Assembly (NCBI RefSeq): GCF_040812395.1
Contig: NZ_JBFNXH010000008.1
Location: 1 to 64,000, forward strand
Origin: Paenibacillus_E sp040812395
GTDB taxonomy: Bacteria; Bacillota; Bacilli; Paenibacillales; NBRC-103111
Reading direction: 5' to 3'
DNA: 64,000 nt
Of the stretch, positions 1 through 9,499 are shown piece after piece. Within the stretch, counting starts at the first letter, position 1; each line of letters begins with the position of its first letter. Under the pieces are notes generated by a model. The model was not told the DNA's origin. It searched no databases and saw nothing but the letters and a program-made list of their open reading frames with translations. The translations under genes were made by a program, and so were the position numbers.

Positions 1-63
1 TAAACACGGCAGACTGTAAATCTGCTCTCTCCGAGTTCGGTGGTTCGAATCCATCAGCCTCCA
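1..63 (+). tRNA. tRNA-Tyr (GTA), 5' truncated by window edge
   Basis: The anticodon loop reads ctgtaaa (GTA), followed by a long variable arm typical of tRNA-Tyr, a T arm with ggttcgaatcc and an encoded CCA end at 61-63. The 5' acceptor strand and D arm lie outside the window. It is the first of eight closely spaced tRNA genes on the same strand. Confidence 0.9.
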
Positions 64-79
64 TTTCTTACCTTTTTTT

Positions 80-153
80 AGGGGCATAGTTTAAAGGTAG
101 AACAAAGGTCTCCAAAACCTTTGGTGTGGGTTCAATTCCTGCTGCCCCTGCCA
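80..153 (+). tRNA. tRNA-Trp (CCA)
   Basis: The acceptor strands aggggca and tgcccct pair perfectly. The anticodon loop is ctccaaa (CCA), the T loop is ttcaatt, and the discriminator G is followed by an encoded CCA. Confidence 0.95.
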
Positions 154-166
154 ATTAAATAGTTGT

Positions 167-242
167 GGCGGTCGTGGCGAAGGGGTTAACGCACTGGTTT
201 GTGGATCCAGCATTCGCGGGTTCAAGTCCCGTCGTCCGCCCA
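167..242 (+). tRNA. tRNA-His (GTG)
   Basis: The anticodon loop is ttgtgga (GTG). The extra G(-1) typical of tRNA-His is at 167, opposite the C discriminator, and CCA is encoded. By my reading the acceptor stem carries one T-T opposition at the fifth pair; the rest of the cloverleaf is normal. Confidence 0.93.
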
Positions 243-261
243 TTATTTTCAAACATCTTGT

Positions 262-333
262 TGGGGATTAGCCAAGCGGTAAGGCAACGGACTTTGACTC
301 CGTCATGCCAAGGTTCAAATCCTTGATCCCCAG
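262..333 (+). tRNA. tRNA-Gln (TTG)
   Basis: The acceptor strands tggggat and atcccca pair. The anticodon loop is ctttgac (TTG). The T arm aaggttcaaatcctt is intact, the discriminator is G, and CCA is not encoded. Confidence 0.94.
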
Positions 334-341
334 TTTTATAT

Positions 342-416
342 GCGGAAGTGGCTCAGGGGTAGAGCATCGCCTTGCCAAGGCGAGGGTCGCGGGTTCGAAT
401 CCCGTCTTCCGCTCCA
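342..416 (+). tRNA. tRNA-Gly (GCC)
   Basis: The acceptor strands gcggaag and cttccgc pair. The anticodon loop is ttgccaa (GCC). The T arm is gcgggttcgaatcccgt and CCA is encoded. Confidence 0.95.
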
Positions 417-426
417 TTTTTACTAA

Positions 427-500
427 GGCGCCATAGCCAAGTGGTAAGGCAGAGCTCTGCAAAAGCTTTACCCCCAGTTCGAGTCTGGGTGGCGCCTCCA
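427..500 (+). tRNA. tRNA-Cys (GCA)
   Basis: The acceptor strands ggcgcca and tggcgcc pair. The anticodon loop is ctgcaaa (GCA), and the gene ends with discriminator T and an encoded CCA. Confidence 0.95.
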
Positions 501-507
501 CAAACAA

Positions 508-596
508 GCCGGAGTGGCGGAATCGGCAGACGCACAGGACTTAAAATCCTGCGGTAGGTGACTACCGTACCAGTTCAAGTCTGGTCTTCGGCACCA
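508..596 (+). tRNA. tRNA-Leu (TAA)
   Basis: A class II tRNA with a long variable arm (gcggtaggtgactaccgt) and anticodon loop cttaaaa (TAA). CCA is encoded. Confidence 0.95.
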
Positions 597-615
597 TTTT
601 TACAAAATTTCATAT

Positions 616-694
616 GCCGGCATGGCGGAATGGCAGACGCGCTCGACTCAAAATCGAGTCCGAAAGGGTGGAGGTTCGAGTCCTCTTGCCGGTA
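616..694 (+). tRNA. tRNA-Leu (CAA)
   Basis: The anticodon stem ctcga/tcgag encloses the loop ctcaaaa, giving anticodon CAA. The acceptor is gccggca pairing tgccggt with a terminal G-T wobble. CCA is not encoded. It is the last gene of the tRNA cluster and is followed at once by a terminator. Confidence 0.9.
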
Positions 695-700
695 TTACGA

Positions 701-747
701 AAAGAAAAGACCTATGAAATGTTATATTTCATAGGTCTTTTCTTTTT
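701..747 (+). terminator. Intrinsic terminator of the tRNA cluster
   Basis: The inverted repeat aagacctatgaaa / tttcataggtctt has a short AT loop, is flanked by A-rich sequence upstream and is followed by TTTTC TTTTT. It lies 7 nt after the last tRNA. Confidence 0.9.
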
Positions 748-865
748 CCTACGTATATATTCATACTTTTATTATTCAATTGAAACATTCATCTTGACGT
801 TGTTAACATACAAGGTTACCCTAAAGGGACAATTCTTAATTTGTTAAAAAAGGGTGAGGTATCTT

Positions 866-2635
866 TTGAATTGGCGTAAATCTTTAACCTTTAAATTTGT
901 TGCCGGGTTCGTCATTATAATATCTCCACTGATTATCTTTTTATTATATAACAATTTATATGCGATTAGTGTTGTTCGTGAGAAAGTGTCAGGAGCTAAT
1001 CGTAACTTTCTAGCTGACTATGTCAAGCAAGTGGATAAGCAAATGAAAGAGACGAACAACTATTTGAATATGGTGAATGAACGGGAACCTGATGTGAATT
1101 TGCTGCATTTTATGGAATACGGTACGGATGATTATATGTTGACGAAGCAAAAAATATTTACAAGATTCCAGGTCGATTTGGGCTACTTCCAAGTGATTGA
1201 TACGATTTTCTTGTATAATATCAAGGACAAGGATATCGTATTGAATACACGATCTGATTACTATTTGAATGAAAAGGTGATTGCCGATTATATTGAAGCT
1301 CATCCGAATGATGGGACACAAGCGATTGGATCCTGGCAATTAATTAAGGTTGGCGATGAAACCGCATTCATAAAATTAATTAGAAACAATAATCTAGTCG
1401 TAGGGTGTTGGATCAAAGCGAATACCGTGGCGGAACCATTAGCGGTTTTGGATGTTGATAATGGTGGTGGGGCAGCTCTCATGACTTACGAGGGGAATGC
1501 CGCGTCTAAAACGAGTCTGACTGCATCGCAAATATCTATGGTGTCGCATTTGCCAGAGCGGTCAGAGGATCCATTTCAAACGGTAACGGATTCGACAAAT
1601 AATAGTTCTTATCTTGTTGTTGATATTCCCTCGACAATGGTCCCTATCAAATATGTAGTGCTTTTACCCGAAGCCAATATGCTTAAGAATCTGCCTTTTT
1701 TTCGTTTGGCCATCTATGTCATTCCATTGGGCGGTTTGCTTATATTATTCTTTTATTTCATTTTCGTCCGCAAGGTTCTCCTTACTCCGATGAAGAAATT
1801 GATTCGAGGCATGCAGAGTATTACACGAGGGGATCTGGATGTTAGACTCTTAGGAGATAATACGACGGAGTTTGCTTTTGTTATTCGAACGTTTAATAAT
1901 ATGGCAGGTGAAATCAGCAATCTGAAAATAGACGTTTACGAGCAGCAGCTGTTAACGAAAGAAGCCGAATTTAAACATTTGCAGGTACAAATTAAACCTC
2001 ATTTCTATTTAAATTCATTGAACATTATTACTAGTCTTGCTGCAACGAAACAGTATGATCTTATTCAAAAAATGGCCAGATACTTGGCTGAGTATTTCAG
2101 ATTCAATATTTCAACGTCCCAACGGACGGTAACTTTGAATGCAGAGCTCAATCATATTCGTAATTATCTAGAAATCCAAAAGCTTCGCTTCCCGGGCAAA
2201 CTGACCTATGATATTCATATTTCTGATCAATTGGCCGAGTGCTCCATCTTACCGCTCACGATCCAAACATTAGTTGAAAATTCAATTATACATGGTTTTA
2301 TGAATCGCCGTGAGCTTTTCGTGATTGAAATTGAAGTTCATGAAGAGATGATGGCAAGAGCAGGCGACTATGGAAAAATCGTTTGGGTGCAAGTGAAGGA
2401 CAATGGAGTTGGGTTCGCCCCTGAGATGTTGAATAAGCTGCAGAGCGGCAAATTTAATGAAAAATCCAGTGATGGACACTTGGGCCTTCACAATGTTCTT
2501 TTACGATTGCAAATGCGTTATGGGGATCAGGCAAAATTATTGTTCAGTAATGGGGAAACGGGCGGTGCAATTGTGACAATCGGTATTCCCGCAATATATG
2601 TGGAAGAAGAGGTTGATGAGAACGATGACCTATAA
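866..2635 (+). CDS. YesM-type sensor histidine kinase (LytS/HPK7 family)
   Basis: Membrane sensor kinase that should phosphorylate the response regulator encoded next. A TM segment lies near residues 10-30 and a second near 280-305, with about 250 extracytoplasmic residues between. A HAMP segment follows (near 310-360), then the His_kinase domain QIKPHFYLNSLN (phospho-acceptor His about 379) and an HATPase_c domain with ENSIIHG, DNGVGF and GLHNVLLRL. A GTG at 854 is in frame, but the TTG at 866 sits 6 nt after GGTGAGG and is preferred. The 3' end overlaps the regulator gene. Kinases of this family in Paenibacillus usually control adjacent sugar ABC transporters, which fits the genes from 4433. 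Confidence 0.9.
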   Translation: MNWRKSLTFKFVAGFVIIISPLIIFLLYNNLYAISVVREKVSGANRNFLADYVKQVDKQMKETNNYLNMVNEREPDVNLLHFMEYGTDDYMLTKQKIFTRFQVDLGYFQVIDTIFLYNIKDKDIVLNTRSDYYLNEKVIADYIEAHPNDGTQAIGSWQLIKVGDETAFIKLIRNNNLVVGCWIKANTVAEPLAVLDVDNGGGAALMTYEGNAASKTSLTASQISMVSHLPERSEDPFQTVTDSTNNSSYLVVDIPSTMVPIKYVVLLPEANMLKNLPFFRLAIYVIPLGGLLILFFYFIFVRKVLLTPMKKLIRGMQSITRGDLDVRLLGDNTTEFAFVIRTFNNMAGEISNLKIDVYEQQLLTKEAEFKHLQVQIKPHFYLNSLNIITSLAATKQYDLIQKMARYLAEYFRFNISTSQRTVTLNAELNHIRNYLEIQKLRFPGKLTYDIHISDQLAECSILPLTIQTLVENSIIHGFMNRRELFVIEIEVHEEMMARAGDYGKIVWVQVKDNGVGFAPEMLNKLQSGKFNEKSSDGHLGLHNVLLRLQMRYGDQAKLLFSNGETGGAIVTIGIPAIYVEEEVDENDDL

Positions 2636-4241
2636 TTTATTGGTTGTAGACGATGAGTTCTACGCCGTACAGGGTGTCACTCAAGGTATAGATTGGACAG
2701 AGCTGGGGATAGAGCAGGTATACGAGGCTTTTGATGCGGAGGAGGCGAAAGAAAGATTCTCTCAATCGCAAATTGATGTAATGATTTGTGATATAGAAAT
2801 GCCGAATACGAACGGTCTTGAATTGATTAAATGGGTGAAAGTCAATTCACCAGGGACAGAGACGATCTTTCTCACCGGCCATGCAGATTTTACATATACA
2901 CGAACTGCGTTGCAATCGGGTTCATTCGATTATATGTTGAAGCCATTCGACTACGATGAGCTTAGGACGGTTGTGGCTCGAGCACTTGAGAAAATTGTAG
3001 AATCTCGCGAAGCGAAAAAGTTTAGTGAAGTCCATCAACGGTATTATTCGTTATTTCAGACGCATAAACCATTATTGGAAGAGAAATTTTGGCAGGATTT
3101 ACTTGCGAGGCGCATACCGCCTTCCCGTTCGTCGCTAGAGTCGCTAATCGCTTCGTATGAGCTGAATTTTTCTTCAGAGAGTGATGTATTACCGGTGTTG
3201 ATCTCTGTCGAACTGTGGAAAAAAGAGCTGAGCGCCCGGGATGAGGATATTATGGAGTATGCGCTCCGGAATGCGGCTGCTGAAGTGATTTTGGCCGAGG
3301 AAACGGGCGCAGTTCTGCAAGATCGTGGCGGGAATAACCTTGTATTATTTTATGTGCAGCGGGATCGTCCGTTGGATATGCAGGGGCTCATTTCACGTTG
3401 CGAACGCTATATTCAATTGTGTAATCAGTATTTTTATTGTAATTTGAGCTGTTATATCGGTGAAGCGGCGGAGTTTGGCGGTTTTCTGGAAATGTATGTC
3501 CATTTACTGGAAACCGAGAGGAACAACGTGACGCAGACGAACAGGGTGATCCCATTCGGTATGCAGCGGGAAGCATCAGGACAACCACTTTCCATTCCTT
3601 GGGTATCCGGTATTTCCGTATTGTTCGATCTCGGCAGTAAGGAAGATGTTGTGAATAAGTTGGATGAGATTTTTGCGATGCTGGAGGCTGAACCAAGCCT
3701 AACGATCGAAACGCTGGAATCTTCTTATCATGCACTGGTGCATATGATATTTCAAGTGTTTCATAAACGGGGCTTTACAATACAAGATGTGTTCCCAGCT
3801 CGTGATTTATCAGACAGCGCATCGGTTACACGTTCCTTGCTGCAATTCAAAGCTTGGTGTTATCGCGTTGTATTAGGCTGCATTGATTATGTAATCGTCA
3901 AAGAAAAGGGAGAAGCATCAGTCATACAAAAAATCTCTTCCTATATTGACGACCATTTACGTGAAGATATTACGCGTGAGCAGATCGCGGATTACGTCCA
4001 TTTTAATCCAGCCTATTTGTCCCGGTTATTCAAAAAAGAAACGGGTACGTCCTTAACCGATTACATGTTGGTTAGACGTATCGATAAGTCAAAGGATTTG
4101 CTAGCTTCGTCCCAGATCAAAATAGGAGATATTGCGGATATGGTAGGGTACGGTAATATTCCATATTTCACAAAAATGTTCAAAAAATCGACGGGACGTA
4201 CGCCTAGAGAGTATCGAAAAGAACAGCAGCGTGGTTCATAA
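2616..4241 (+). CDS. YesN-type response regulator with AraC DNA-binding domain
   Basis: Response regulator partner of the upstream kinase. The N-terminal receiver domain (about 1-125) has VVDDE, the phospho-acceptor Asp59 in MICDIEMPNTNG, and the Lys in YMLKPFDYDEL. A long middle region of unassigned fold follows. The C-terminal 100 residues form an AraC/XylS double HTH (IADYVHFNPAYLSRLFKKETG and IADMVGYGNIPYFTKMFKKSTGRTPREYR). The frame opens at 2598, but ATGs at 2616 and 2625 are better starts after the GAAGAGG stretch; the gene overlaps the kinase stop. A strong terminator follows, so the pair is its own unit. It likely activates the transporter operon starting at 4433. Confidence 0.9.
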   Translation: MRTMTYNLLVVDDEFYAVQGVTQGIDWTELGIEQVYEAFDAEEAKERFSQSQIDVMICDIEMPNTNGLELIKWVKVNSPGTETIFLTGHADFTYTRTALQSGSFDYMLKPFDYDELRTVVARALEKIVESREAKKFSEVHQRYYSLFQTHKPLLEEKFWQDLLARRIPPSRSSLESLIASYELNFSSESDVLPVLISVELWKKELSARDEDIMEYALRNAAAEVILAEETGAVLQDRGGNNLVLFYVQRDRPLDMQGLISRCERYIQLCNQYFYCNLSCYIGEAAEFGGFLEMYVHLLETERNNVTQTNRVIPFGMQREASGQPLSIPWVSGISVLFDLGSKEDVVNKLDEIFAMLEAEPSLTIETLESSYHALVHMIFQVFHKRGFTIQDVFPARDLSDSASVTRSLLQFKAWCYRVVLGCIDYVIVKEKGEASVIQKISSYIDDHLREDITREQIADYVHFNPAYLSRLFKKETGTSLTDYMLVRRIDKSKDLLASSQIKIGDIADMVGYGNIPYFTKMFKKSTGRTPREYRKEQQRGS

Positions 4242-4243
4242 TG

Positions 4244-4276
4244 TAAGAGCCGTTCCGACAGGAGCGGCTCTTTTTA
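4244..4276 (+). terminator. Intrinsic terminator after the two-component genes
   Basis: The stem aagagccg-ttcc / ggag-cggctctt is followed by TTTTTATT. It separates the regulator genes from the ABC transporter genes. Confidence 0.9.
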
Positions 4277-4432
4277 TTGCGCAGGATGGATGCAATGTAG
4301 ATAAAAAGTAACAAAAGTAGAAGAAATGAGGTCACAATAAGCTATAGAGCGCAAAGGTAAGGCATCCTATAATGAGGATATAAAAGAGAAAAAGAAAAAG
4401 AGAAGAAATCGGAGCAGATTGGAGGAAGATCA

Positions 4433-5410
4433 ATGAGCAGCGCAGATACGCAGCAGTTACCTGCACAAATTCGCGATCAATTAACCGTTAGGCCCAAAAA
4501 AAAGGTGAGCTATTTTTGGCAGAAGAAAGCGTTGTATTTTATGCTGATACCAGGGGTTCTTTATTTATTACTGAATAACTACCTTCCTATGTTCGGTATC
4601 ATTATTGCATTTAAAAAAATCAATTACACGGATGGCATCTTCGGTAGTCCATGGTCAGGGTTCGATAATTTCAAATATTTATTCGCAACCTCAGACGCAT
4701 GGCTAATTACCCGGAACACGCTGCTCTATAATGCGGTGTTCATCGTATTAAATCTTGTTTTCGGGGTAGCAATCGCTATTCTGTTAAATGAAGTAAAACA
4801 AAAGCTATTATCGAAGTTTTACCAGTCAGTTGTATTTTTACCATACTTTCTATCCATGGTTGTTGTGGGCTATGTTGTACTCGGGTTCCTTAGTATAGAG
4901 ACCGGATTTATTAATAAATCGATTCTGGAGCCTCTCGGGCTGGAAGGAATCGATTGGTATTCGGAGTCCAGCTATTGGACGATGATTCTTCCGATTGTAA
5001 ATACGTGGAAATATGTTGGCTACTCATCCGTTATTTACTTGGCGGCTATCGTCGGCTTCGATCAAGAATTGTATGAAGCAGCGACACTTGATGGCGCAAG
5101 TAAAATGCAGCAGTTCCGGTATATTACGATTCCGCTTCTGACACCGCTTATCATTATTACCACGCTGCTTGCCATAGGACGGATTTTCTACTCGGACTTT
5201 GGACTTTTCTATCAGGTTCCGTTGAATTCAGGTCCGTTATTCCCTACTACAAATGTTATTGACACCTATGTGTATCGGACTTTCCTTATCAATGGAGATA
5301 TCGGGATGTCGTCTGCAGCTGGTTTATATCAAGCGGTTGTAGGATTTATTCTAATCCTTGCCAGCAATATTGTCGTGAGAAGGGTAAGTAAAGAAAATGC
5401 ATTGTTCTAA
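4433..5410 (+). CDS. Sugar ABC transporter permease, LplB-like
   Basis: Inner-membrane permease of a CUT1-type oligosaccharide importer, 325 aa, with a cytoplasmic N-terminus (about 40 residues) and six predicted TM segments. The EAA loop that contacts the ATPase is EAATLDGASKMQQFRYITIPLLTPL near 228-252. The start is ATG after GGAGGAAG. It is the first gene of a permease-permease-binding protein operon, and the ATPase is not encoded nearby, as is usual for the LplABC/YtcQP type that shares an MsmX-like ATPase. The length and order match the LplB family. The substrate cannot be read from the permease; the downstream GH1 gene suggests a beta-glucoside or similar oligosaccharide. Confidence 0.9.
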   Translation: MSSADTQQLPAQIRDQLTVRPKKKVSYFWQKKALYFMLIPGVLYLLLNNYLPMFGIIIAFKKINYTDGIFGSPWSGFDNFKYLFATSDAWLITRNTLLYNAVFIVLNLVFGVAIAILLNEVKQKLLSKFYQSVVFLPYFLSMVVVGYVVLGFLSIETGFINKSILEPLGLEGIDWYSESSYWTMILPIVNTWKYVGYSSVIYLAAIVGFDQELYEAATLDGASKMQQFRYITIPLLTPLIIITTLLAIGRIFYSDFGLFYQVPLNSGPLFPTTNVIDTYVYRTFLINGDIGMSSAAGLYQAVVGFILILASNIVVRRVSKENALF

Positions 5411-5452
5411 TTCGGAAAGTGGTACGAAGTCAGAATCTTTGGAGGTTAAAAG

Positions 5453-6364
5453 ATGTCAAATACATCTGTATTGAATAAAAAGGTAACTGGACTCGATGTA
5501 TTCGTCCATATCCTCTTTATTGTCATAGCCATTCTATGTATTGCTCCGCTAATTCTAGTTATTTCGGTCTCGTTTTCAGATGAAACGTCGATTATAGCAA
5601 ATGGGTTCAAATTTTTCCCTGAACAGTTTAGTTTGAAGGCTTACGATATTTTGTTCAAGGACTTGAGTCAGATCATTCGTTCCTACGGGATATCGCTATT
5701 TGTAACGGTTGTTGGCTCCGCGCTTAGTTTGATCCTGATTGCTCTCTATGCGTATCCGCTATCGAGGGAGGACCTGAAGTATCGTAATGCTTTCGCCTTC
5801 TTTATCTTCTTTACAATGCTCTTCAATGGCGGTCTTGTTCCTTGGTATCTGGTGTATGTAAATATTCTGCATTTGAAAAATACCGTATGGTCGCTTATCT
5901 TGCCGTTATTAATGACACCCTTCTTCGTAATCGTGATGCGGACCTTTTTCTCTACAACAATTCCAACCGCATTGCTGGAATCTGCTAAAATTGACGGAGC
6001 TAGCGAATTGAAAACATTTATAAGAATTGTTCTTCCACTCTCGTTGCCTGTCCTTGGTACAGTTGCATTGTTTAACACGGTAAACTACTGGAATGATTGG
6101 TTCCTCAGCTTGGTGTTCATATCTGATAGCCATAACATTAGCTTACAATATTTGATGTATAAGACTTTGTTGAACATTCAGTACATTACCTCGAACTCGG
6201 CCGTTCTAAACGGGATTTCAAGCGGAGGCGGTCAAATCGACTTGCCATCCAGAACGCTTCAAATGGCAATGGCAGTCGTGGGAATTGGACCTGTCGTGGT
6301 CGCCTATCCGTTCTTTCAACGGTACTTCGTAAGAGGGCTCACGATTGGCGCAGTAAAAGGCTAG
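5453..6364 (+). CDS. Sugar ABC transporter permease, LplC/YtcP-like
   Basis: Second permease subunit of the importer, 303 aa, with six TM segments and the EAA loop ESAKIDGASELKTFIRIVLPLSLP near 188-211. It pairs with the LplB-like subunit encoded 42 nt upstream. The start ATG follows TTTGGAGG at normal distance. The C-terminal part has the long loop before the last TM that is typical of LplC/YtcP proteins. Expression is presumably shared with its neighbours, since no terminator separates them. Confidence 0.9.
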   Translation: MSNTSVLNKKVTGLDVFVHILFIVIAILCIAPLILVISVSFSDETSIIANGFKFFPEQFSLKAYDILFKDLSQIIRSYGISLFVTVVGSALSLILIALYAYPLSREDLKYRNAFAFFIFFTMLFNGGLVPWYLVYVNILHLKNTVWSLILPLLMTPFFVIVMRTFFSTTIPTALLESAKIDGASELKTFIRIVLPLSLPVLGTVALFNTVNYWNDWFLSLVFISDSHNISLQYLMYKTLLNIQYITSNSAVLNGISSGGGQIDLPSRTLQMAMAVVGIGPVVVAYPFFQRYFVRGLTIGAVKG

Positions 6365-6435
6365 CCCCGGGTTTTTCCCGGTTTTCATACAGGTTAGTAC
6401 TAAAAATTATAAACAATTTTTGAGGAGGGTTTTAC

Positions 6436-7992
6436 ATGAAGAAAGGCAACAAAACGCTGTTAACCACGTTATCTGGGATGATGGCCGTTAGTATGGTTCT
6501 AGCAGGTTGTGCAAAATCAAACGAAACAACGGCTTCGCCAGCAGCAACTGCGGCTGCTACAGCTGCGGCAACCACTGCACCGACAGCTAGCGGTAAAACA
6601 GAGCTTGTAACGCTTTACTATCCGGGTGCGGAGCAAAAAGATGTGAAATCCGTTGAGGAAGAAGCCAATAAATATTTGAAAGACAAATTAAATGCAACGA
6701 TCAAAATTAATGCAATCGATTTTGGTCAATGGAATGATAAACTAAACCTGATGATCGCTTCCGGCGAAGAAGCAGATATCATTTTCACAGCTGCATGGCA
6801 AAATTACACAGTTAACGTTGCCAAAGGCGCATTCCTGCCGCTTAACGATTTGTTAACTAAAAATGGTCCTGATATTATTAAGAATTTGGATCCTGCTTTC
6901 CTGGAAGGTTCCAAAATTAATGGCAAAAACTACGGCATACCGACAAATAAAGAGCTGGCAGCCACACGCGGTGTTCTCTTACGTAAAGATCTTGTAGATA
7001 AATATAAAATTGATCTTTCAACGATCAAAACTTGGAAAGACCTTGAGCCAGCTCTGAAAACAATTAAAGAAAATGAGCCGGGAATTACCCCATGGTTTAT
7101 CGCTAATCAAGGTAATGGCGGCAGCAGCGGTATTTTGGATAACCTTGACTGGGATTATCTGGGCGATGCTTCGGTACCAGGTGTCATTTCTAAAACTGGA
7201 AAAGATACAAAAGTGTTAAATGCTCTGGAAACGCCAGAATACAAAGAAGCAGCTAAGCTAGTTCGTGCTTACTACAAAGCTGGCTATATCAATAAAGATG
7301 CAGCAACAACGACTGTATTCCCTAAAGATCAAGCTAAAGCAGGTAAAGTGTTCATGTGGACAGACGGCTTGAAGCCTGGTAAAGACGCAGAAACAGAAGG
7401 TTATGTTGGCTCGAAATTGACGCAAATTGATTTGACTGCACCAACGATTTCGACAGGCGATGCATCCGGTGCGATGCTGGCTATTTCCAAAACGTCCAAA
7501 CATCCTGACCTCGCTATGAAAGTGATTAACCTACTGCACTCCGACAAAACGTTCAATAACTTGATTAACTTCGGTATTGAAGGCAAGCACTATGTGAAAA
7601 AATCAGAGAATATTATTGAACTGCCAGCAGGTAAAACGGCTCAAGACACAGGCTACAACCCAGGCGCACAATGGGAATTAGGCAACCAATTCCTTAACTA
7701 TCTCTGGACGAATGAAGATCCAAACAAATGGCAAAAATTCAAAGACTTTAACGCTAAAGGCGTAAAATCCCCTGCGCTGGGCTTTGCTTTCAACAGTGAG
7801 CCAGTTAAAAATGAAATTGCTGCTTGCGCGAACATCGGCAACCAATATGGACCGGCGCTTTCCGCAGGAACGGTTGATCCGGATGAAGTGATTCCTAAAT
7901 ATCTTGAAAAATTGAAAGCAGCAGGCGTTGACAAAATCATAGCTGAAAAACAAAAACAATTGGATGCTTTCTTAGCAGCAAACAAAAAGTAA
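6436..7992 (+). CDS. Lipoprotein solute-binding component of the sugar importer (LplA/YtcQ-like)
   Basis: Extracellular lipid-anchored binding protein, 518 aa. The signal peptide ends in a lipobox LAGC (Cys25), then comes an Ala/Thr-rich linker (about 30-52) and a long family 1-type solute-binding fold. The length is typical of the large LplA/YtcQ binding proteins. The start ATG follows GAGGAGGG. It is the last transporter gene, followed by a hairpin that could reduce read-through into the beta-glucosidase gene and so give more binding protein or permease than enzyme. The ligand is unknown. Confidence 0.9.
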   Translation: MKKGNKTLLTTLSGMMAVSMVLAGCAKSNETTASPAATAAATAAATTAPTASGKTELVTLYYPGAEQKDVKSVEEEANKYLKDKLNATIKINAIDFGQWNDKLNLMIASGEEADIIFTAAWQNYTVNVAKGAFLPLNDLLTKNGPDIIKNLDPAFLEGSKINGKNYGIPTNKELAATRGVLLRKDLVDKYKIDLSTIKTWKDLEPALKTIKENEPGITPWFIANQGNGGSSGILDNLDWDYLGDASVPGVISKTGKDTKVLNALETPEYKEAAKLVRAYYKAGYINKDAATTTVFPKDQAKAGKVFMWTDGLKPGKDAETEGYVGSKLTQIDLTAPTISTGDASGAMLAISKTSKHPDLAMKVINLLHSDKTFNNLINFGIEGKHYVKKSENIIELPAGKTAQDTGYNPGAQWELGNQFLNYLWTNEDPNKWQKFKDFNAKGVKSPALGFAFNSEPVKNEIAACANIGNQYGPALSAGTVDPDEVIPKYLEKLKAAGVDKIIAEKQKQLDAFLAANKK

Positions 7993-8003
7993 GGATTTCG
8001 TTG

Positions 8004-8040
8004 CAAAAGAGTTGGGGCCCTTCGCTCCAGCTCTTTTGTG
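8004..8040 (+). terminator. Hairpin between binding-protein and beta-glucosidase genes
   Basis: The stem caaaagagttgg / ccagctcttttg (one G-T pair) has a 12-nt loop and is followed by TGTG rather than a long T run. It is therefore either a partial terminator or an mRNA-stabilising 3' hairpin for the transporter message. Confidence 0.6.
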
Positions 8041-8078
8041 TGATTATCGTAGAACAAGATTCGAAAGGGGCAACTAAG

Positions 8079-9422
8079 ATGTCAACCGTACAATTTCCTT
8101 CAGATTTCAAGTGGGGGGCAGCCACTGCGTCATATCAAGTAGAAGGCGCCTATAAAGAGGACGGCAGAGGGCTGTCCATCTGGGATACCTTCTCCCGCAT
8201 ACCGGGCAAAGTATCGAATGGGGATAATGGAGATGTCGCTTGCGACAGTTACCATCGTTATGAAGAAGATATTCAAATGATGAAGGATCTCGGTATCACG
8301 GAGTATCGCTTCTCGATGGCATGGCCGCGTATCGTCCCCGATGGCAGTGGGGAGATCAATGCAAAAGGTCTTGATTTCTATCATCGTTTTGTAGATGAAT
8401 TGCTTAGAAACGGAATTAAACCGGTCTGCACATTGTATCACTGGGATTTGCCGCAAGCTTTGCAGGATAAAGGTGGATGGGCGAATCGAGCAACCATTGA
8501 TGCTTTCGTTCGGTATGCTGAGATTGCGTTCAAAGAATTTCATGGAAAGATCAAGGATTGGATTACCTTAAATGAGCCATGGTGCATCTCCTTTTTATCC
8601 AATTATTTAGGCTTGCATGCGCCAGGCTTCAAAGATCTTCAACTTGCTGTCGATATCTCACATCACTTATTGGTCGCACATGGCAGGACTGTCCGGAGAT
8701 TCCGTGAGCTTGGTTTCGGTGGAACGATTGGGTATGCGCCGAATGTGACATGGATTGAGCCTTACAGCCCGCTTGATGAAGATGTGCAAGCAAGCAGGAG
8801 AGCGACCGGCTGGTTCACGGACTGGTTTTTCGAGCCAGTATTCAAGGGAACCTATCCGGAGTATCTGGTACAGTGGTTCAAAAGCAAAGGAGCCGAACTT
8901 CACTTAGAACCAGGCGATTTAGCTGAAATTCATCAGCCGATTGATTTTCTAGGCATCAACTACTACACAGGCAATGTCGGCCGGAATAAAGAAGGCGAAG
9001 GTCTCTTTGATTGTGAGGATATCGACATGGGTTATGAGCGAACTGATATCGACTGGCCTATTTATTCAGACGGCTTCTACAATGTATTGCTGTATCTGCA
9101 AAATACTTACGGCAACACGCCAATCTACATAACGGAGAACGGCGCTTGCTATAATGACGAACCGGTAGAAGGCAGGGTTCGGGATGATAGGCGGATTGCT
9201 TATTTGAGCAAGCATTTGACGCAGTTGAATCGCGTTATAGCTGCAGGTGTCCCGGTGAAGGGCTATTTCGTATGGTCGTTGATGGATAATTTCGAGTGGG
9301 CGGAGGGCTACAGTAAAAGATTCGGGATTGTCCACGTGGATTACCGGACATTGAAGCGCACGAAGAAAGATAGTTTCTACTGGTATCAGAAGGCAGCCAC
9401 AAACGGTTGGTTTACGATTTAA
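8079..9422 (+). CDS. bglA: GH1 beta-glucosidase / 6-phospho-beta-glucosidase family
   Basis: Cytoplasmic family 1 glycoside hydrolase, 447 aa, a TIM barrel that cleaves beta-linked glucosides. The catalytic acid/base is Glu166 in TLNEPW and the nucleophile Glu353 in YITENGA; the N-terminal FPSDFKWGAATASYQVEGA motif is also typical. The start is ATG 8079 after AAAGGGG; a longer in-frame extension to 8001 runs through the preceding hairpin and is not credible. There is no signal peptide. Its place behind the ABC importer suggests that imported beta-linked oligosaccharides are split here; because the import is ABC-type and not PTS, a non-phosphorylated substrate is more likely. Confidence 0.92.
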   Translation: MSTVQFPSDFKWGAATASYQVEGAYKEDGRGLSIWDTFSRIPGKVSNGDNGDVACDSYHRYEEDIQMMKDLGITEYRFSMAWPRIVPDGSGEINAKGLDFYHRFVDELLRNGIKPVCTLYHWDLPQALQDKGGWANRATIDAFVRYAEIAFKEFHGKIKDWITLNEPWCISFLSNYLGLHAPGFKDLQLAVDISHHLLVAHGRTVRRFRELGFGGTIGYAPNVTWIEPYSPLDEDVQASRRATGWFTDWFFEPVFKGTYPEYLVQWFKSKGAELHLEPGDLAEIHQPIDFLGINYYTGNVGRNKEGEGLFDCEDIDMGYERTDIDWPIYSDGFYNVLLYLQNTYGNTPIYITENGACYNDEPVEGRVRDDRRIAYLSKHLTQLNRVIAAGVPVKGYFVWSLMDNFEWAEGYSKRFGIVHVDYRTLKRTKKDSFYWYQKAATNGWFTI

Positions 9423-9431
9423 TGGAGATGT

Positions 9432-9474
9432 AAAAGGAGCTGGGTTCGAGTTGAACCCCAGCTCCTTTATTTTT
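9432..9474 (+). terminator. Intrinsic terminator after bglA
   Basis: The inverted repeat aaaggagctggg / cccagctccttt is followed by ATTTTT. It ends the transporter/glycosidase unit. Confidence 0.9.
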
Positions 9475-9499
9475 GGCTATGCGCTTCACAGCTTTGTAA

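Noticed and set aside
268..847. Short ORFs over the tRNA cluster
   Set aside because: They run through tRNA genes and the terminator.
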